Shown: in pieces, positions 1-8,263 of the stretch
How positions within the stretch are numbered: the first letter of the stretch is position 1
Layout of the letters: each line of letters begins with the position of its first letter
Assembly: GCF_004745805.1 (NCBI RefSeq)
Contig: NZ_SRLQ01000013.1
Span: forward strand, 1-64,000
Reading direction: 5' to 3'
Length of the DNA stretch: 64,000 nucleotides
Source of the DNA: Mycolicibacterium sp. CH28
GTDB lineage: Bacteria > Actinomycetota > Actinomycetes > Mycobacteriales > Mycobacteriaceae
Translations under genes and position numbers: made by a program
The notes under the pieces: model-generated
The model's database searches: none
What the model was told of the DNA's origin: nothing
Seen by the model: only the letters and a program-made list of their open reading frames with translations

Positions 1-459
1 GCCGACGCGCTCGCTGAGGCGGCGATCGCCCATTTTGAGCGGCACCCGGACGCCGACATCATTACCAGCTTCCCCGGACTGGGCATGCTCACCGGTGCCC
101 GGGTGCTCGCCGAAATCGGTGACGACCGCTCCCGGTTCACCCAAGCCCGCGGACTCAAAGCGTTCGCCGGGTCGGCGCCCATCACTCGCGCCAGCGGAAA
201 GAAAACCGTTGTCCTGCACCGCCACATCAAGAACCGCAGACTCGCCGCTGTGGGCCCGATCTGGGCCCTGGCATCGCTGCGCGCCTCGCCCGGAGCCCGC
301 CGCCATTTCGACACCCGCCGCGCAGCTGGAGACTGGAACCACCAAGCCCAACGACACCTGTTCAACAAGTTCCTCGGTCAACTCCATCACTGCCTCCACA
401 CCAGCCAGCACTACGACGAACACGTTGCGTTCCCACCTCCTCTCCAACTCGCGGCTTGA
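1..459 (+). CDS. IS110-family transposase, C-terminal part (5' truncated by window edge)
   Basis: The frame is open from the first base and reads HPDADIITSFPGLGMLTGA, then RVLAEIGDD and LKAFAGSAPITRASGK. This is the conserved C-terminal transposase_20 region (helix-hairpin-helix-like) of IS110/IS1111 serine-type recombinases, which insert without terminal-repeat-flanked target duplications. Only about 152 residues lie in the window; the N-terminal DEDD RuvC-like domain would be upstream. The final residues are arginine- and histidine-rich and end at a TGA. I cannot tell whether the element is complete outside the window. It marks the left edge as a possible site of insertion, and the next two genes are not recognisable core genes. 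Confidence 0.85.
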   Translation, partial: ADALAEAAIAHFERHPDADIITSFPGLGMLTGARVLAEIGDDRSRFTQARGLKAFAGSAPITRASGKKTVVLHRHIKNRRLAAVGPIWALASLRASPGARRHFDTRRAAGDWNHQAQRHLFNKFLGQLHHCLHTSQHYDEHVAFPPPLQLAA

Positions 460-741
460 CTCTTAACTCCGTGAGATGTCTTTCGTCGAACGTCACCGTG
501 GGTGCGGCAACCAGCACAGTCGAACAGCTGGGCTGTTGGACCGTCGTTGGGATTGGCGAGATCTCGGCCGGCCGTGCGCCGATCGCCTGCTACGCGGATG
601 CGAGACCCGGCAAACGCCGAACAAACACCCCGGCTGATCAACTGATTACCGCGGCGCGTCTCGGAGAGCCGCGCGCAGTGCTCCACCCGATACCAATCCC
701 GTTGACCTGCAGACACAGTCACGTCAGAGAAGGAAGAAAAG
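460..741. other. Intergenic region between IS110 end and secreted protein gene
   Basis: This gap of about 280 bases has no convincing reading frame on either strand; the open frames crossing it lack family similarity and run antisense into the next gene. No IS110 terminal structure can be recognised. The only usable signal is the purine-rich AGAAGGAAGAAAAG ribosome-binding stretch directly before the ATG at 742. The promoter of that gene probably lies here, but I could not pick one. Confidence 0.5.
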
Positions 742-1527
742 ATGAACTTTGCCCATTCGGCCCAGCGCTCTTCGATCGCGGCGGTTGCCGCCCTGGGCGC
801 CGCGGCGGCAATCTCGGTGTCCGCGATTGCCGCCGGACCGTTGGTCGCGAATGCCGTCTTGCGGCTTTCTGCGTCTTCGGTAGCAGCGGAGGTATCGTCG
901 ACGATCCGCGACGTCCTGGCTGCAACGCACACATCGGTGCAGAGTGACCGCGCCGATATCGTCACCGGTCGTCAGACGATTCGCGACACTCGGCACCAGT
1001 CGGTCTCGGCCATCGGAGCAAGTATTCTGGCCGGCTCTGTCGGCGACGGCCAGGTATCGACGATCCTCAGCGACGCGCACAGCGCCAACACCGCGCAGCG
1101 GCAGACGAACACCGCAGACCGCACCGACATCCACCAGACTCGGCAGGGTGCGGCGAGCGATATCGTCACGATCTTTGCCGGCAACCACGACGGAAGCACC
1201 GTGCAGGATGTGAAGGCGATCATCGCCACGGCGAAGAAAGACAACGCGATGGTCCGTTCGACGATCGTCGCGGACGTTCAGGAGAACGTGGCGATCCGCC
1301 ACACCACCGCCGCTGCAGACAGGGCGGTTCGACAGAGCGCACGAGCCGGCGACATCACCGGGCAGGAAGCCGCACAACAGATCAGTGCGCAGCGCAACGC
1401 CGCGCACACCGACATCGCCGACAGCCGTGCGCAGATGGTTACCTCACACAAGCAGATCACCGCGACACGCCAAGAGGCGGCGCACAACGTCGCCAAGACG
1501 GTTCACAACCGGCACTCCGGGGACTGA
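742..1527 (+). CDS. Secreted repeat-rich protein of unknown function
   Basis: A 261-residue protein with a clear N-terminal export signal: a short basic stretch, then a hydrophobic alanine-rich core (about residues 12-36) ending near ANA. The mature part is almost entirely predicted helix, rich in Thr, Asp, Arg, Gln, His and Ala, with no cysteine. It repeats a degenerate heptad-like unit of the type (A/T)DI..(T/S)RQ..RDTR (for example ADIVTGRQTIRDTR, TDIHQTRQGAASDIV, ITATRQEAAHN), suggesting a coiled coil or helical bundle. I do not recognise the family. A strong purine-rich ribosome-binding site precedes the ATG and a hairpin terminator follows, so it is a single-gene unit next to the IS110 remnant. 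Function unknown. Confidence 0.65.
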   Translation: MNFAHSAQRSSIAAVAALGAAAAISVSAIAAGPLVANAVLRLSASSVAAEVSSTIRDVLAATHTSVQSDRADIVTGRQTIRDTRHQSVSAIGASILAGSVGDGQVSTILSDAHSANTAQRQTNTADRTDIHQTRQGAASDIVTIFAGNHDGSTVQDVKAIIATAKKDNAMVRSTIVADVQENVAIRHTTAAADRAVRQSARAGDITGQEAAQQISAQRNAAHTDIADSRAQMVTSHKQITATRQEAAHNVAKTVHNRHSGD

Positions 1528-1534
1528 ACCGCGC

Positions 1535-1579
1535 GCGCTGGAACCTCTCCTGCTCACCTCGCGGGAGGGGTTCCAGCGC
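1535..1579 (+). terminator. Hairpin terminator after the secreted protein gene
   Basis: A 16-base-pair stem (left arm 1535-1550, right arm 1564-1579, one G-T wobble) with a 13-base loop starts 8 bases after the TGA. The core reads GGAACCTCTCC pairing with GGAGGGGTTCC. It is followed by a weak CGTTTC tract, as is usual for GC-rich actinobacterial terminators. Confidence 0.7.
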
Positions 1580-1732
1580 CGTTTCATAACAAAGAGGTCG
1601 ATAAGACAACGGTAAGGAAACGCGCAGATCGCAAACCTTTATCGCGCCGTGTCGCAAACGTGACTTTTGTGCCCCAAAGTTACCAAAGTGAAATCGGGTG
1701 CCGCGGGCCTCGATGACGAGCAGGAGTGACGG

Positions 1733-2020
1733 ATGACATCACTGACCATGTACGACTCATGGACTGCGCCAACCATGCTCAGCCTGTGGAGTGAGCCGAA
1801 GTCCAAGCGCGCCAATGTTGCTCAGCATCTGTCGACCTGGGTGAAGGTCGTCGACACCGCCGTCATCGTGCTCTGTCCACTGGTCGTCTCGGCGGGCGCC
1901 CTCTTTGCGGCGGCGACTTGGCCCGCGCCCACCAATGCCAACACCGTCGGCACCTCGACCACTGGTGCGCTCTACGACGTCAACTCGGCTACCCCCGGGC
2001 AGGCCCCGGCGCCGAGGTGA
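1733..2020 (+). CDS. Small membrane protein of unknown function
   Basis: A 95-residue product with one hydrophobic segment (about residues 38-61, VVDTAVIVLCPLVVSAGALF) after a polar N-terminus and before a Thr/Ala/Pro-rich tail, so a single-pass membrane or anchored protein. The ATG is supported by CAGGAG about 8 bases upstream. The preceding 150 bases are comparatively AT-rich and contain TCGCAAAC twice (near 1628 and 1655), which could belong to a promoter or operator. The last 32 bases overlap the 3' end of the convergent TetR gene. I recognise no family. Confidence 0.5.
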   Translation: MTSLTMYDSWTAPTMLSLWSEPKSKRANVAQHLSTWVKVVDTAVIVLCPLVVSAGALFAAATWPAPTNANTVGTSTTGALYDVNSATPGQAPAPR

Positions 2021-2657
2021 CAACGGGGCCGGCGCCCAGTCGCGAATCGGCGGGCCGGCCCACGAGTGCGGCTCCCACCCAGGTGCGCAGATAACGACGT
2101 AAGTCCGCCCCGCGCCGGGGTGGCCGACCAGGGTCGACCATGAAGGACTGGATGATCCGCAGCAGGTGCTCGGCGAGCTCGTCGACGTCGCTGTCGTCGA
2201 ATCCAATTGCGGCCCAATCGACGTCGAATCGGCGCAGCATCGAGCCGGCGAAGGTGAGCGCGACATCGGAGGTGATGTCGACGCTGAAGGCGCCGGCGCG
2301 CTCGGGGCCAAGCAGCAGGCCCATGTGCTTATCGTTCGGCAGCCACTCCACGGCGGCGGCGATGCCCTCGGTGACGGCCTCGCCCGGATCGGTGATACCC
2401 GCCAGGTGGGCGGCGATCCGGTCCAGGAACCCGGTCGCGGCGGCCATGGCCGCCGCCTGCAGCAGTGCATCGGTGCTGGGGAAGTAGCGGTACACCGTCT
2501 GGCGGGTAACGCCGAGGGTGCGGGCCACGTCGGCGATGCTCAGGTCGGCGCCGTGCGCGTCGATGGCCTGATTGGCCGCCGCCAGGATCCGGGCGACCGC
2601 TTCCTCGTCGGTGGCCGGCGCGGACCCGGACCAGCCGTGTGTGCGCACCTCAGCCAC
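1989..2657 (-). CDS. TetR-family transcriptional regulator
   Basis: A 222-residue regulator. The N-terminal DNA-binding domain (about residues 18-65) has the typical helix-turn-helix SIADVARTLGVTRQTVYRYFPS. The C-terminal half is the variable ligand-binding, dimerisation domain. Its start overlaps the last codons of the upstream membrane-protein gene on the same strand by 8 bases, so the two are probably co-transcribed and translationally coupled. The 3' end runs into the convergent small membrane protein gene. Ligand and targets cannot be read from the sequence; the P450 further upstream on the same strand is a possible target. Confidence 0.85.
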   Translation of the reverse strand: MAEVRTHGWSGSAPATDEEAVARILAAANQAIDAHGADLSIADVARTLGVTRQTVYRYFPSTDALLQAAAMAAATGFLDRIAAHLAGITDPGEAVTEGIAAAVEWLPNDKHMGLLLGPERAGAFSVDITSDVALTFAGSMLRRFDVDWAAIGFDDSDVDELAEHLLRIIQSFMVDPGRPPRRGADLRRYLRTWVGAALVGRPADSRLGAGPVVTSAPGPARG

Positions 2658-3036
2658 CCACTGCCGCGGAGTAGGCCATCCCGCCGAAGAACAGCACGAT
2701 CACGCACAGCCCGAAAGTTCCTACCGCGAACGGCCAGGCCTGTTTGTGGCGGACCAGCGCGACGATCGTGACGGTCATGCCGCCCACGCCCACCAGTGCG
2801 GCGACGCCGACCGCGCCCATCACCGCGGCGACCGCGCCGCCGACGCTGCACGTGGCGGGCGGGCAGTAGTCCAGGAAGGCCAGCGAGATGAACCCGATGA
2901 ACGCCGCCCCTGCGCCGAGCAGGACCGTCAGCACCAAGACGATGACCGATATCGTCAGGTCGGCCGTCGACCGCGGCGGCCTGGCAGGCGGCAGTGGCGG
3001 ATAGCCGGGATGAGGCGGATAGCCCGGGTGGCCCAT
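2650..3036 (-). CDS. Proline-rich small membrane protein
   Basis: I place the start at the ATG giving MGHPGYPPHPGYPPLPP: a proline/glycine/tyrosine-rich cytoplasmic tail followed by three hydrophobic segments (about residues 28-50, 65-85 and 98-125). The total is 128 residues. This tail-plus-membrane arrangement is common among uncharacterised actinobacterial proteins (DUF4190-like). The reading frame stays open further upstream only as an antisense shadow of the P450 gene. It lies 29 bases downstream of the P450 on the same strand and overlaps the TetR gene start. Function unknown. Confidence 0.6.
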   Translation of the reverse strand: MGHPGYPPHPGYPPLPPARPPRSTADLTISVIVLVLTVLLGAGAAFIGFISLAFLDYCPPATCSVGGAVAAVMGAVGVAALVGVGGMTVTIVALVRHKQAWPFAVGTFGLCVIVLFFGGMAYSAAVGG

Positions 3037-3065
3037 GACCCGGGATGCTATCCGCGACCAGCGCG

Positions 3066-4301
3066 TCAGTGATAGGAGACCGGGAGTTCTTTCACCCCGT
3101 TGATCCACCCCGACCGCAGCCGCTCCGGCTCGCCGAGCTTGCTGATGTCGGGAATCTGGTCGGCGATCTCGTTGAAGATCAGCTTGATCTCCATGCGCGC
3201 CAGGTTGGCCCCGATGCAGAAGTGCGCGCCGTTGCCGCCGAAGCCGAGGTGGGGATTCGGGTCGCGCAGGATGTCGAACTGGAACGGGGATTCGAATACG
3301 TCCTCGTCGTAGTTGGCCGAGCTGTAGAACAGGCCGGCCCGCTGACCCTTGCGGATCGTCACCCCGCTGAGTTCTACGTCCTGCAGCGCCGTGCGTTGAA
3401 AGCAGTGCACCGGGGTGGCCCAGCGGACGATCTCGTCGGCCGTGGTCGCCGGACGTTCGCGCTTGAAGAGCTCCCATTGGTCGGGGTTGTCGAAGAACGC
3501 GTTCATGCCGTGGGTCATTGCGTTGCGGGTGGTTTCGTTGCCGGCCACCGCCAGCAGGATGACGAAGAAGGCGAACTCGAGTTCGGATAGCGGCTCACCG
3601 GCCCCGTCTTCCATGTCGGCCTGTACGAGCCGGGTGACGATGTCGTCGGCCGGGCACTGCCTGCGCTGCTCGGCCATCGTGTAGGCGTAGCCCATCAGTT
3701 CGGCGTTCGCGGCGGTCGGATCGCTGTCGAAATCCGGGTCGTCGGTGTTCATGATGCTGTTGGTCCAGTGGAACAACTTCTGCCGATCGGCCTCGGGCAC
3801 GCCCAGCAGATCGGCGATCGCCAGCAGCGGCAGTTGCATCGCGATGTCGTTGACGAAGTCGCCGGTGCCTTTGGCGACCGCCGCGGCGACGATGTCGTGG
3901 GCGGCGCCGGCCAGCTTCTCCTCCAGGGTGGCCACCGAGCGTGGGGTGAACAGCCGCGAGACCAGTTTGCGCAGCCGGGTGTGCTCGGGTGCGTCGTGGT
4001 TGATCAGCAGCGCCTTGGTGATGTCGAGCTGCTCTGCCGTCACGCCTTCGGGCAGCCGCATCACCACGCCCTTGGCGTTGGTCGACCACAGGTCACTGTC
4101 GCGGGAGATGGCCTTGATGTCGTGGTGTCTGGTGACGACCCAGTACCCACCGTCGTCGAAGATCGATTCGGCCTGCTCGTTCCACCACACCGGCGCCGTC
4201 CGCCGGAGCTGGGCGAACTCCGCGACGGGTATGCCCCGCTTCAGGACATCGGGGTCGGTGAAGTCGAAGCCCGCTCCGAATGGGCACACGCTCGCGGTCA
4301 T
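3066..4301 (-). CDS. Cytochrome P450, CYP125-like (steroid C26/27 hydroxylase family)
   Basis: A 411-residue P450 with all hallmarks: I-helix AGNETTRN (253-260), K-helix ExxR in DEIVRWATP (E290/R293), and heme loop FGGNGAHFCIG with the thiolate ligand at about Cys362. The N-terminal GFDFTDPDVL, the internal LFHWTNSIMNTDDPD and the C-terminal ERLRSGWINGVKELPVSY are very close, from memory, to CYP125, which oxidises the terminal methyl of cholesterol and cholestenone side chains. I therefore infer a sterol or related side-chain substrate, but not that this is the CYP125 of the cholesterol cluster, which lies elsewhere. The ATG chosen gives MTASVCPFGAGFDFTD; a GTG ten codons upstream is possible. 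The gene is divergent from an acyl-CoA carboxyltransferase with an inverted repeat between them. Confidence 0.82.
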   Translation of the reverse strand: MTASVCPFGAGFDFTDPDVLKRGIPVAEFAQLRRTAPVWWNEQAESIFDDGGYWVVTRHHDIKAISRDSDLWSTNAKGVVMRLPEGVTAEQLDITKALLINHDAPEHTRLRKLVSRLFTPRSVATLEEKLAGAAHDIVAAAVAKGTGDFVNDIAMQLPLLAIADLLGVPEADRQKLFHWTNSIMNTDDPDFDSDPTAANAELMGYAYTMAEQRRQCPADDIVTRLVQADMEDGAGEPLSELEFAFFVILLAVAGNETTRNAMTHGMNAFFDNPDQWELFKRERPATTADEIVRWATPVHCFQRTALQDVELSGVTIRKGQRAGLFYSSANYDEDVFESPFQFDILRDPNPHLGFGGNGAHFCIGANLARMEIKLIFNEIADQIPDISKLGEPERLRSGWINGVKELPVSYH

Positions 4302-4344
4302 GGTCGGCCTCGCATTCCTGTGATGTAGCACACGTTGCCTCGAC

Positions 4345-4369
4345 CATACACTGCAATGCTTGGTGTATG
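4345..4369. promoter_or_regulatory. Inverted repeat between divergent P450 and carboxyltransferase genes
   Basis: CATACAC and GTGTATG form perfect 7-base arms separated by 11 bases, in the 114-base gap between the two divergent starts. Position and symmetry fit an operator for a dimeric regulator controlling both genes. It does not match the KstR half-site pattern (AAC..GTT), as I remember it. Candidate only. Confidence 0.4.
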
Positions 4370-4403
4370 CCCGTGATGTGTCGTGCCCGGCCGCCGCCGC
4401 CGG

Positions 4404-4409
4404 TAGGTT
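4404..4409 (+). promoter_or_regulatory. -10 box giving a leaderless start for the carboxyltransferase
   Basis: TAGGTT fits the mycobacterial TANNNT consensus and lies exactly 6 bases before the ATG at 4416, with no Shine-Dalgarno sequence between. This is the geometry of a leaderless transcript. I saw no good -35 element. Confidence 0.5.
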
Positions 4410-4415
4410 CGGCTG

Positions 4416-5954
4416 ATGGCCGACCGTCCGGATCTCGAAGAACTGCGACGCCGACGCGCGCTGACCGAAGACGCGGCGCGTCCCGACGCCGTCGAGCGCC
4501 GGCATGCCGCCGGTGGCCGCACCGCCCGGGAGAACATCGCCGACCTGGTCGATGCGGGTTCCTTCGTCGAGTACGGCCGATTCGCGATCGCCGCCCAGCG
4601 GCAGCGTCGCGACCTCGACGACCTGATTGCCCGCACCCCGGCCGACGGCCTGATCGCGGGTACCGCCGCGATCAACGGTCACCCGTGCGCCGTGCTGTCC
4701 TACGACTACACCGTGCTGGCCGGCACCCAGGGAGTGTTCGGACACCGCAAGAAGGACCGGCTCTTCGATCTCATCGAACGCATGCACCTGCCCACCGTGT
4801 TCTTCGCCGAGGGTGGCGGCGGCCGGCCCGGCGACACCGACTACCCGACGGTGTCCTCCCTGGAGGTGCGCGCCTTCAAGCTGTGGGCCGCGCTGTCCGG
4901 TGTGGTGCCGCGTATCGCGATCGTCAAGGGCCGCTGCTTCGCCGGCAACGCGGTGATCGCCGGGTGCTCGGATCTGATCGTGGCCACCGCCGACGCCTCG
5001 ATCGGCATGGGCGGTCCGGCCATGATCGCCGGCGGCGGTCTGGGCGACATCGCCCCCGACGAGGTGGGGCCGATGTCGGTGCAGGCCCCCAACGGTGTCG
5101 TCGACGTCGTCGTCCCGGACGAGGCAGCGGCCGTCGCCGTCGCCAAACGCCTCGTCGGCTACTTCCAGGGCGCCACGCCGCCGGGGCCCACAGCCGACCA
5201 AACGTCTTTGCGCACCGTCATCCCCGAGCGGGCGCGGCGCGCCTATCCGGTCGCGCCCATCATCGAAACCCTCGCCGACGAGGGTTCGGTGACCGTCCTG
5301 CGCGAGCGGTTCGCGCCGGAGATGGTGACCGCGCTGGCCCGCATCGACGGACGACCCGTCGGCGTCATCGCCAACAACACCATGGTCATGGCCGGAGCGA
5401 TCACCGCCGCCGCCGCCGACAAAGCGGCGCGCTTTCTACAACTGTGCGACACCTTCGGCCTGCCGGTCGTCTCGCTCGTCGACTGCCCGGGCTACATGGT
5501 CGGGCCGGCCGCCGAAGGTGAGGCCTTAGTGCGCCGGGCCTCCCGGCTGCTGGTCGCCGGCGCAGCGCTGCGGGTTCCGCTGGTGGCAGTCATCCTGCGC
5601 CGCGGGTACGGGCTCGGGGCGCAGGCCATGACCGGCGGCAGCCTGCACGAGCCACTGCTCACCGTGGCCTGGCCTGGCGCGCATCTGGGCCCTATGGGTT
5701 TGGAGGGCGCGGTGCGGCTGGGCATGCGCAAGGAACTCGACGCCATCGCCGACGACGCCGAACGAGAGAACCGCGTCCGGCAGGTCACCGCGGCACTGGA
5801 AGAGAATGCCAAGGCCCTCAATGCGGCCCAGATCTTCGAGATCGACGACGTCATCGACCCCGCCGAGACCCGCGCCCTGATCGCTGCGACCCTGACCGCC
5901 GCGGCCGCGCGCGGCGAGCTGCCGCTACCGAGGCGATTCGTCGACACCTGGTAA
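4416..5954 (+). CDS. Acyl-CoA carboxylase carboxyltransferase (beta) subunit-like protein
   Basis: A 512-residue protein of the AccD/PccB carboxyltransferase family, which moves a carboxyl group from carboxybiotin to an acyl-CoA. The family N-terminus is present (ERRHAAGGRTARENIADLVDAGSFVEYG), followed by two crotonase-like halves: the first with GTQGVFGHRKKDR and FAGNAVIAGCSDLI, the second with CPGYMVGPAAEGE and RRGYGLGAQAMTGGS, which build the oxyanion holes. No biotinyl or biotin-carboxylase domain is present, so it needs a partner AccA-type subunit encoded elsewhere. The substrate cannot be assigned. It is divergent from the CYP125-like P450, so a shared lipid or sterol catabolic role is possible. 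purD follows 26 bases downstream. Confidence 0.82.
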   Translation: MADRPDLEELRRRRALTEDAARPDAVERRHAAGGRTARENIADLVDAGSFVEYGRFAIAAQRQRRDLDDLIARTPADGLIAGTAAINGHPCAVLSYDYTVLAGTQGVFGHRKKDRLFDLIERMHLPTVFFAEGGGGRPGDTDYPTVSSLEVRAFKLWAALSGVVPRIAIVKGRCFAGNAVIAGCSDLIVATADASIGMGGPAMIAGGGLGDIAPDEVGPMSVQAPNGVVDVVVPDEAAAVAVAKRLVGYFQGATPPGPTADQTSLRTVIPERARRAYPVAPIIETLADEGSVTVLRERFAPEMVTALARIDGRPVGVIANNTMVMAGAITAAAADKAARFLQLCDTFGLPVVSLVDCPGYMVGPAAEGEALVRRASRLLVAGAALRVPLVAVILRRGYGLGAQAMTGGSLHEPLLTVAWPGAHLGPMGLEGAVRLGMRKELDAIADDAERENRVRQVTAALEENAKALNAAQIFEIDDVIDPAETRALIAATLTAAAARGELPLPRRFVDTW

Positions 5955-5966
5955 CGGCGTGGGCGT

Positions 5967-5972
5967 TAGGGT
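5967..5972 (+). promoter_or_regulatory. -10 box upstream of purD
   Basis: TAGGGT lies 8 bases before the GTG start of purD, without a Shine-Dalgarno motif in between. This suggests a separate, probably leaderless, purD transcript rather than only read-through from the upstream gene. Confidence 0.4.
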
Positions 5973-5980
5973 GTGAACCT

Positions 5981-7252
5981 GTGCGCGTCCTCGTGATCGG
6001 ATCCGGTGCCCGCGAACACGCCCTGTTGCTGGGCCTGCGCAAGGACCCGGAGGTGGACTACCTGGCCGTGGCGCCCGGCAACGCGGGCACGGCGGCGGTG
6101 GCCGAGCAGCACGACGTCGACATCACCTCCGCCGAGGCGGTCACCGGGCTGGCTCGCAGACTCGACATCGACCTAGTGGTCGTCGGCCCGGAGGTGCCGC
6201 TGGTCCTCGGCGTCGCCGATGCCGTGCGCGCCGCCGGCATCGCCTGCTTCGGACCGTCCAAGGACGCCGCGCGTATCGAGGGTTCCAAGGCCTTCGCCAA
6301 GGATGTGATGGCCGCAGCCGGGGTGCGCACCGCGACCAGTGAGACCGTCGACAACCCCGCACACCTGGACGCCGCCCTCGACCGGTTCGGGCCCGCCGCC
6401 GGCCAGCCCGCCTGGGTGGTCAAGGACGACGGCCTGGCCGCGGGTAAGGGCGTGGTGGTCACCGCCGACCGCGACGTGGCCCGCGTGCACGCCGCGGCGC
6501 TGCTCGATTCCGGGCACCCGGTACTGCTCGAGTCCTTTCTCGACGGGCCCGAGGTATCGCTGTTCTGCCTGGTCGACGGCGCGACCGTGGTGCCGCTACT
6601 GCCGGCTCAGGACTTCAAGCGGGTCGCCGACTTCGACGCCGGCCCCAACACCGGCGGTATGGGGGCCTACTCACCCCTGCCCTGGCTGCCCGACGCGGTG
6701 ACCGCCGCCATCGTCAGCGATGTCGTCGAACCCGTTGCGGCCGAACTGGTTCGCCGAGGGTGCCCGTTCTCCGGCCTGCTGTACGCGGGCCTGGCGATGA
6801 CCTCCAGTGGTCCCGCCGTCGTCGAGTTCAACTGCCGCTTCGGCGATCCGGAGACACAAGCCGTGCTGGCGTTGCTGGAGTCTCCGCTCGGGCAGCTGCT
6901 CAACGCGACGGCGACCGGGACGCTGGCCGACTTCGGCCCCCTGCAATGGCGGGCCGGGTACGCGGTGACCGTCGTGGTGGCCGCCGAGAGCTATCCGGGC
7001 CGCCCGCGCCTGGGGGATGTGATCACCGGTTCGGAGGCCGAGGGCGTGTTGCACGCCGGCACCGCGCGACGCGACGACGGCAGCATCGTCTCCTCCGGGG
7101 GCCGGGTGCTCTCCGTCGTCGGCACCGGTGCCGACCTGGTCGCCGCCCGCCAGGCCGCCTATCGGATATTAGGGTCGGTCCGGTTGCCGGGCAGCCACTT
7201 TCGTAGTGACATCGCGCTGGCAGCCGCGGAAGGCCGAATCAAGCTGGCGTGA
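5981..7252 (+). CDS. purD: Phosphoribosylamine-glycine ligase (GAR synthetase) PurD
   Basis: A 423-residue ATP-grasp enzyme catalysing the second step of purine synthesis: 5-phosphoribosylamine + glycine + ATP to glycinamide ribonucleotide. The N-terminus MRVLVIGSGAREHALLLGL is the family signature; the ATP-grasp core contains WVVKDDGLAAGKGVVV (near residues 145-160). The GARS signature FNCRFGDPETQAVL follows at about residues 285-298. The GTG start is fixed by the conserved N-terminus. Length matches the family. It is one of eight dispersed purine genes in this window. Confidence 0.96.
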   Translation: MRVLVIGSGAREHALLLGLRKDPEVDYLAVAPGNAGTAAVAEQHDVDITSAEAVTGLARRLDIDLVVVGPEVPLVLGVADAVRAAGIACFGPSKDAARIEGSKAFAKDVMAAAGVRTATSETVDNPAHLDAALDRFGPAAGQPAWVVKDDGLAAGKGVVVTADRDVARVHAAALLDSGHPVLLESFLDGPEVSLFCLVDGATVVPLLPAQDFKRVADFDAGPNTGGMGAYSPLPWLPDAVTAAIVSDVVEPVAAELVRRGCPFSGLLYAGLAMTSSGPAVVEFNCRFGDPETQAVLALLESPLGQLLNATATGTLADFGPLQWRAGYAVTVVVAAESYPGRPRLGDVITGSEAEGVLHAGTARRDDGSIVSSGGRVLSVVGTGADLVAARQAAYRILGSVRLPGSHFRSDIALAAAEGRIKLA

Positions 7253-7259
7253 CGTCGGC

Positions 7260-8171
7260 TCACGCCGTCAACAGCGGTGCCATCCAGGCCAGTTCGCTCG
7301 GCAGCTGAGAGCTCCAATACGCGCCGTCGTGTCCGCCCGGGGAGAAGCCACCAGCCGGCGGACTGGGCAACTCGGCGATGAACTGCTTGGTGGCTGCGTA
7401 GAACGGGTCGCTGTTACCGCAGTCGATCCGGATGGGGATCGAAGCCAGCGCGGGAAGGCCGAACACACTATTGGCGGCGAAGTCGTCGGGACCGTCGAAC
7501 GCCCCGGGCGCAGCGGCTCCGGACGACAACCACAGCGCCGGGCTGACCGCGGTAATCGCCGCGGTTCGGGCCGGCCCAAGGCGGGCGCCGAGGAGCAGGG
7601 CACCGTAGCCGCCCATCGACCAACCCAGAAAGGCCACCCTGGAGGTGTCCAGGCCCTTCTCGGCGAGCATCGGGATGAGTTCGTCGAGCACCATGGTGCC
7701 GGAGTCCTCCCCGGAGCTGCGCCGGTGCCAGTAGCTGCCGCCACCGTCGACCGCGACGACCGCGAACGGCGGCAGCCCCGCGGCGACGGCCTGGGCGAGG
7801 CCCTGTTCGACGCCGCCGGCCATCACGGTCGCGGCGTCGCTGCCCTTGCCGTGCAATGCGATGACCGGCCGGAGCGGGGCGGTCTGTCCCGGCGGGCGGG
7901 CGATTGCCCAGTTGGTCTGGATGCCGCCCCTGGCCGCGGATACGAACGATCCGGTCACCATTGTCGGGGCTGGCTCCAGCGGCACGGGCGGTCGCAGGGG
8001 AGCGGGTGGCGATAGCGGCGTGCCGACCCCGGTCATCGAGATGTTCGGGCCGGCAACGGCCACCCCGGAGGTCTGGGAGCGGCCGATGGCGAAGGCGCCG
8101 GCGGCACCCGCTGCGGCCCCGGCGCCGAGTCGCAAGACCGCGCGACGGCTCAGGTTCGCCATGCGGCACAT
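7260..8171 (-). CDS. Tat-exported alpha/beta-hydrolase (esterase)
   Basis: About 303 residues. The N-terminus carries a twin-arginine signal (SRRAVLRLG, then an Ala/Gly-rich hydrophobic core), so export by the Tat system is likely. A proline-rich linker leads to an esterase-D-like alpha/beta-hydrolase fold with HGKGSD, VVAVDGGGSYW, the nucleophile elbow GWSMGGYGA, and a late Asp and His (DCGNSDPFY, FSPGGHDGAYW) suited to complete the triad. It corresponds, from memory, to Rv0774c. An internal ATG at 8162 (MANLSRR) is an equally good start. It is convergent with purD and divergent from a TetR gene. Confidence 0.8.
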   Translation of the reverse strand: MCRMANLSRRAVLRLGAGAAAGAAGAFAIGRSQTSGVAVAGPNISMTGVGTPLSPPAPLRPPVPLEPAPTMVTGSFVSAARGGIQTNWAIARPPGQTAPLRPVIALHGKGSDAATVMAGGVEQGLAQAVAAGLPPFAVVAVDGGGSYWHRRSSGEDSGTMVLDELIPMLAEKGLDTSRVAFLGWSMGGYGALLLGARLGPARTAAITAVSPALWLSSGAAAPGAFDGPDDFAANSVFGLPALASIPIRIDCGNSDPFYAATKQFIAELPSPPAGGFSPGGHDGAYWSSQLPSELAWMAPLLTA

Positions 8172-8263
8172 CTTGCCATCGCAGCCGATAACACCAGTTC
8201 CGAGGTCGGAGCAAGGTTAATGATTCGGTGAAACAGCGATGTCCCCGTGACGCTGCTGGCAGC

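Noticed and set aside
1..741. Complete IS110 element with ends
   Set aside because: Only the transposase 3' part is present, and no terminal structure can be seen on the right; the left part is outside the window.
4302..5201. Long minus-strand open frame continuing upstream of the P450 start
   Set aside because: It is antisense to the carboxyltransferase gene, has no P450-like N-terminal sequence and low-complexity composition; the P450 similarity begins at the ATG at 4301.
4280..5521. Plus-strand open frame of over 400 codons overlapping the carboxyltransferase
   Set aside because: Arg/His/Pro-rich composition is typical of a GC-rich shadow frame; the carboxyltransferase in another frame explains the region fully.
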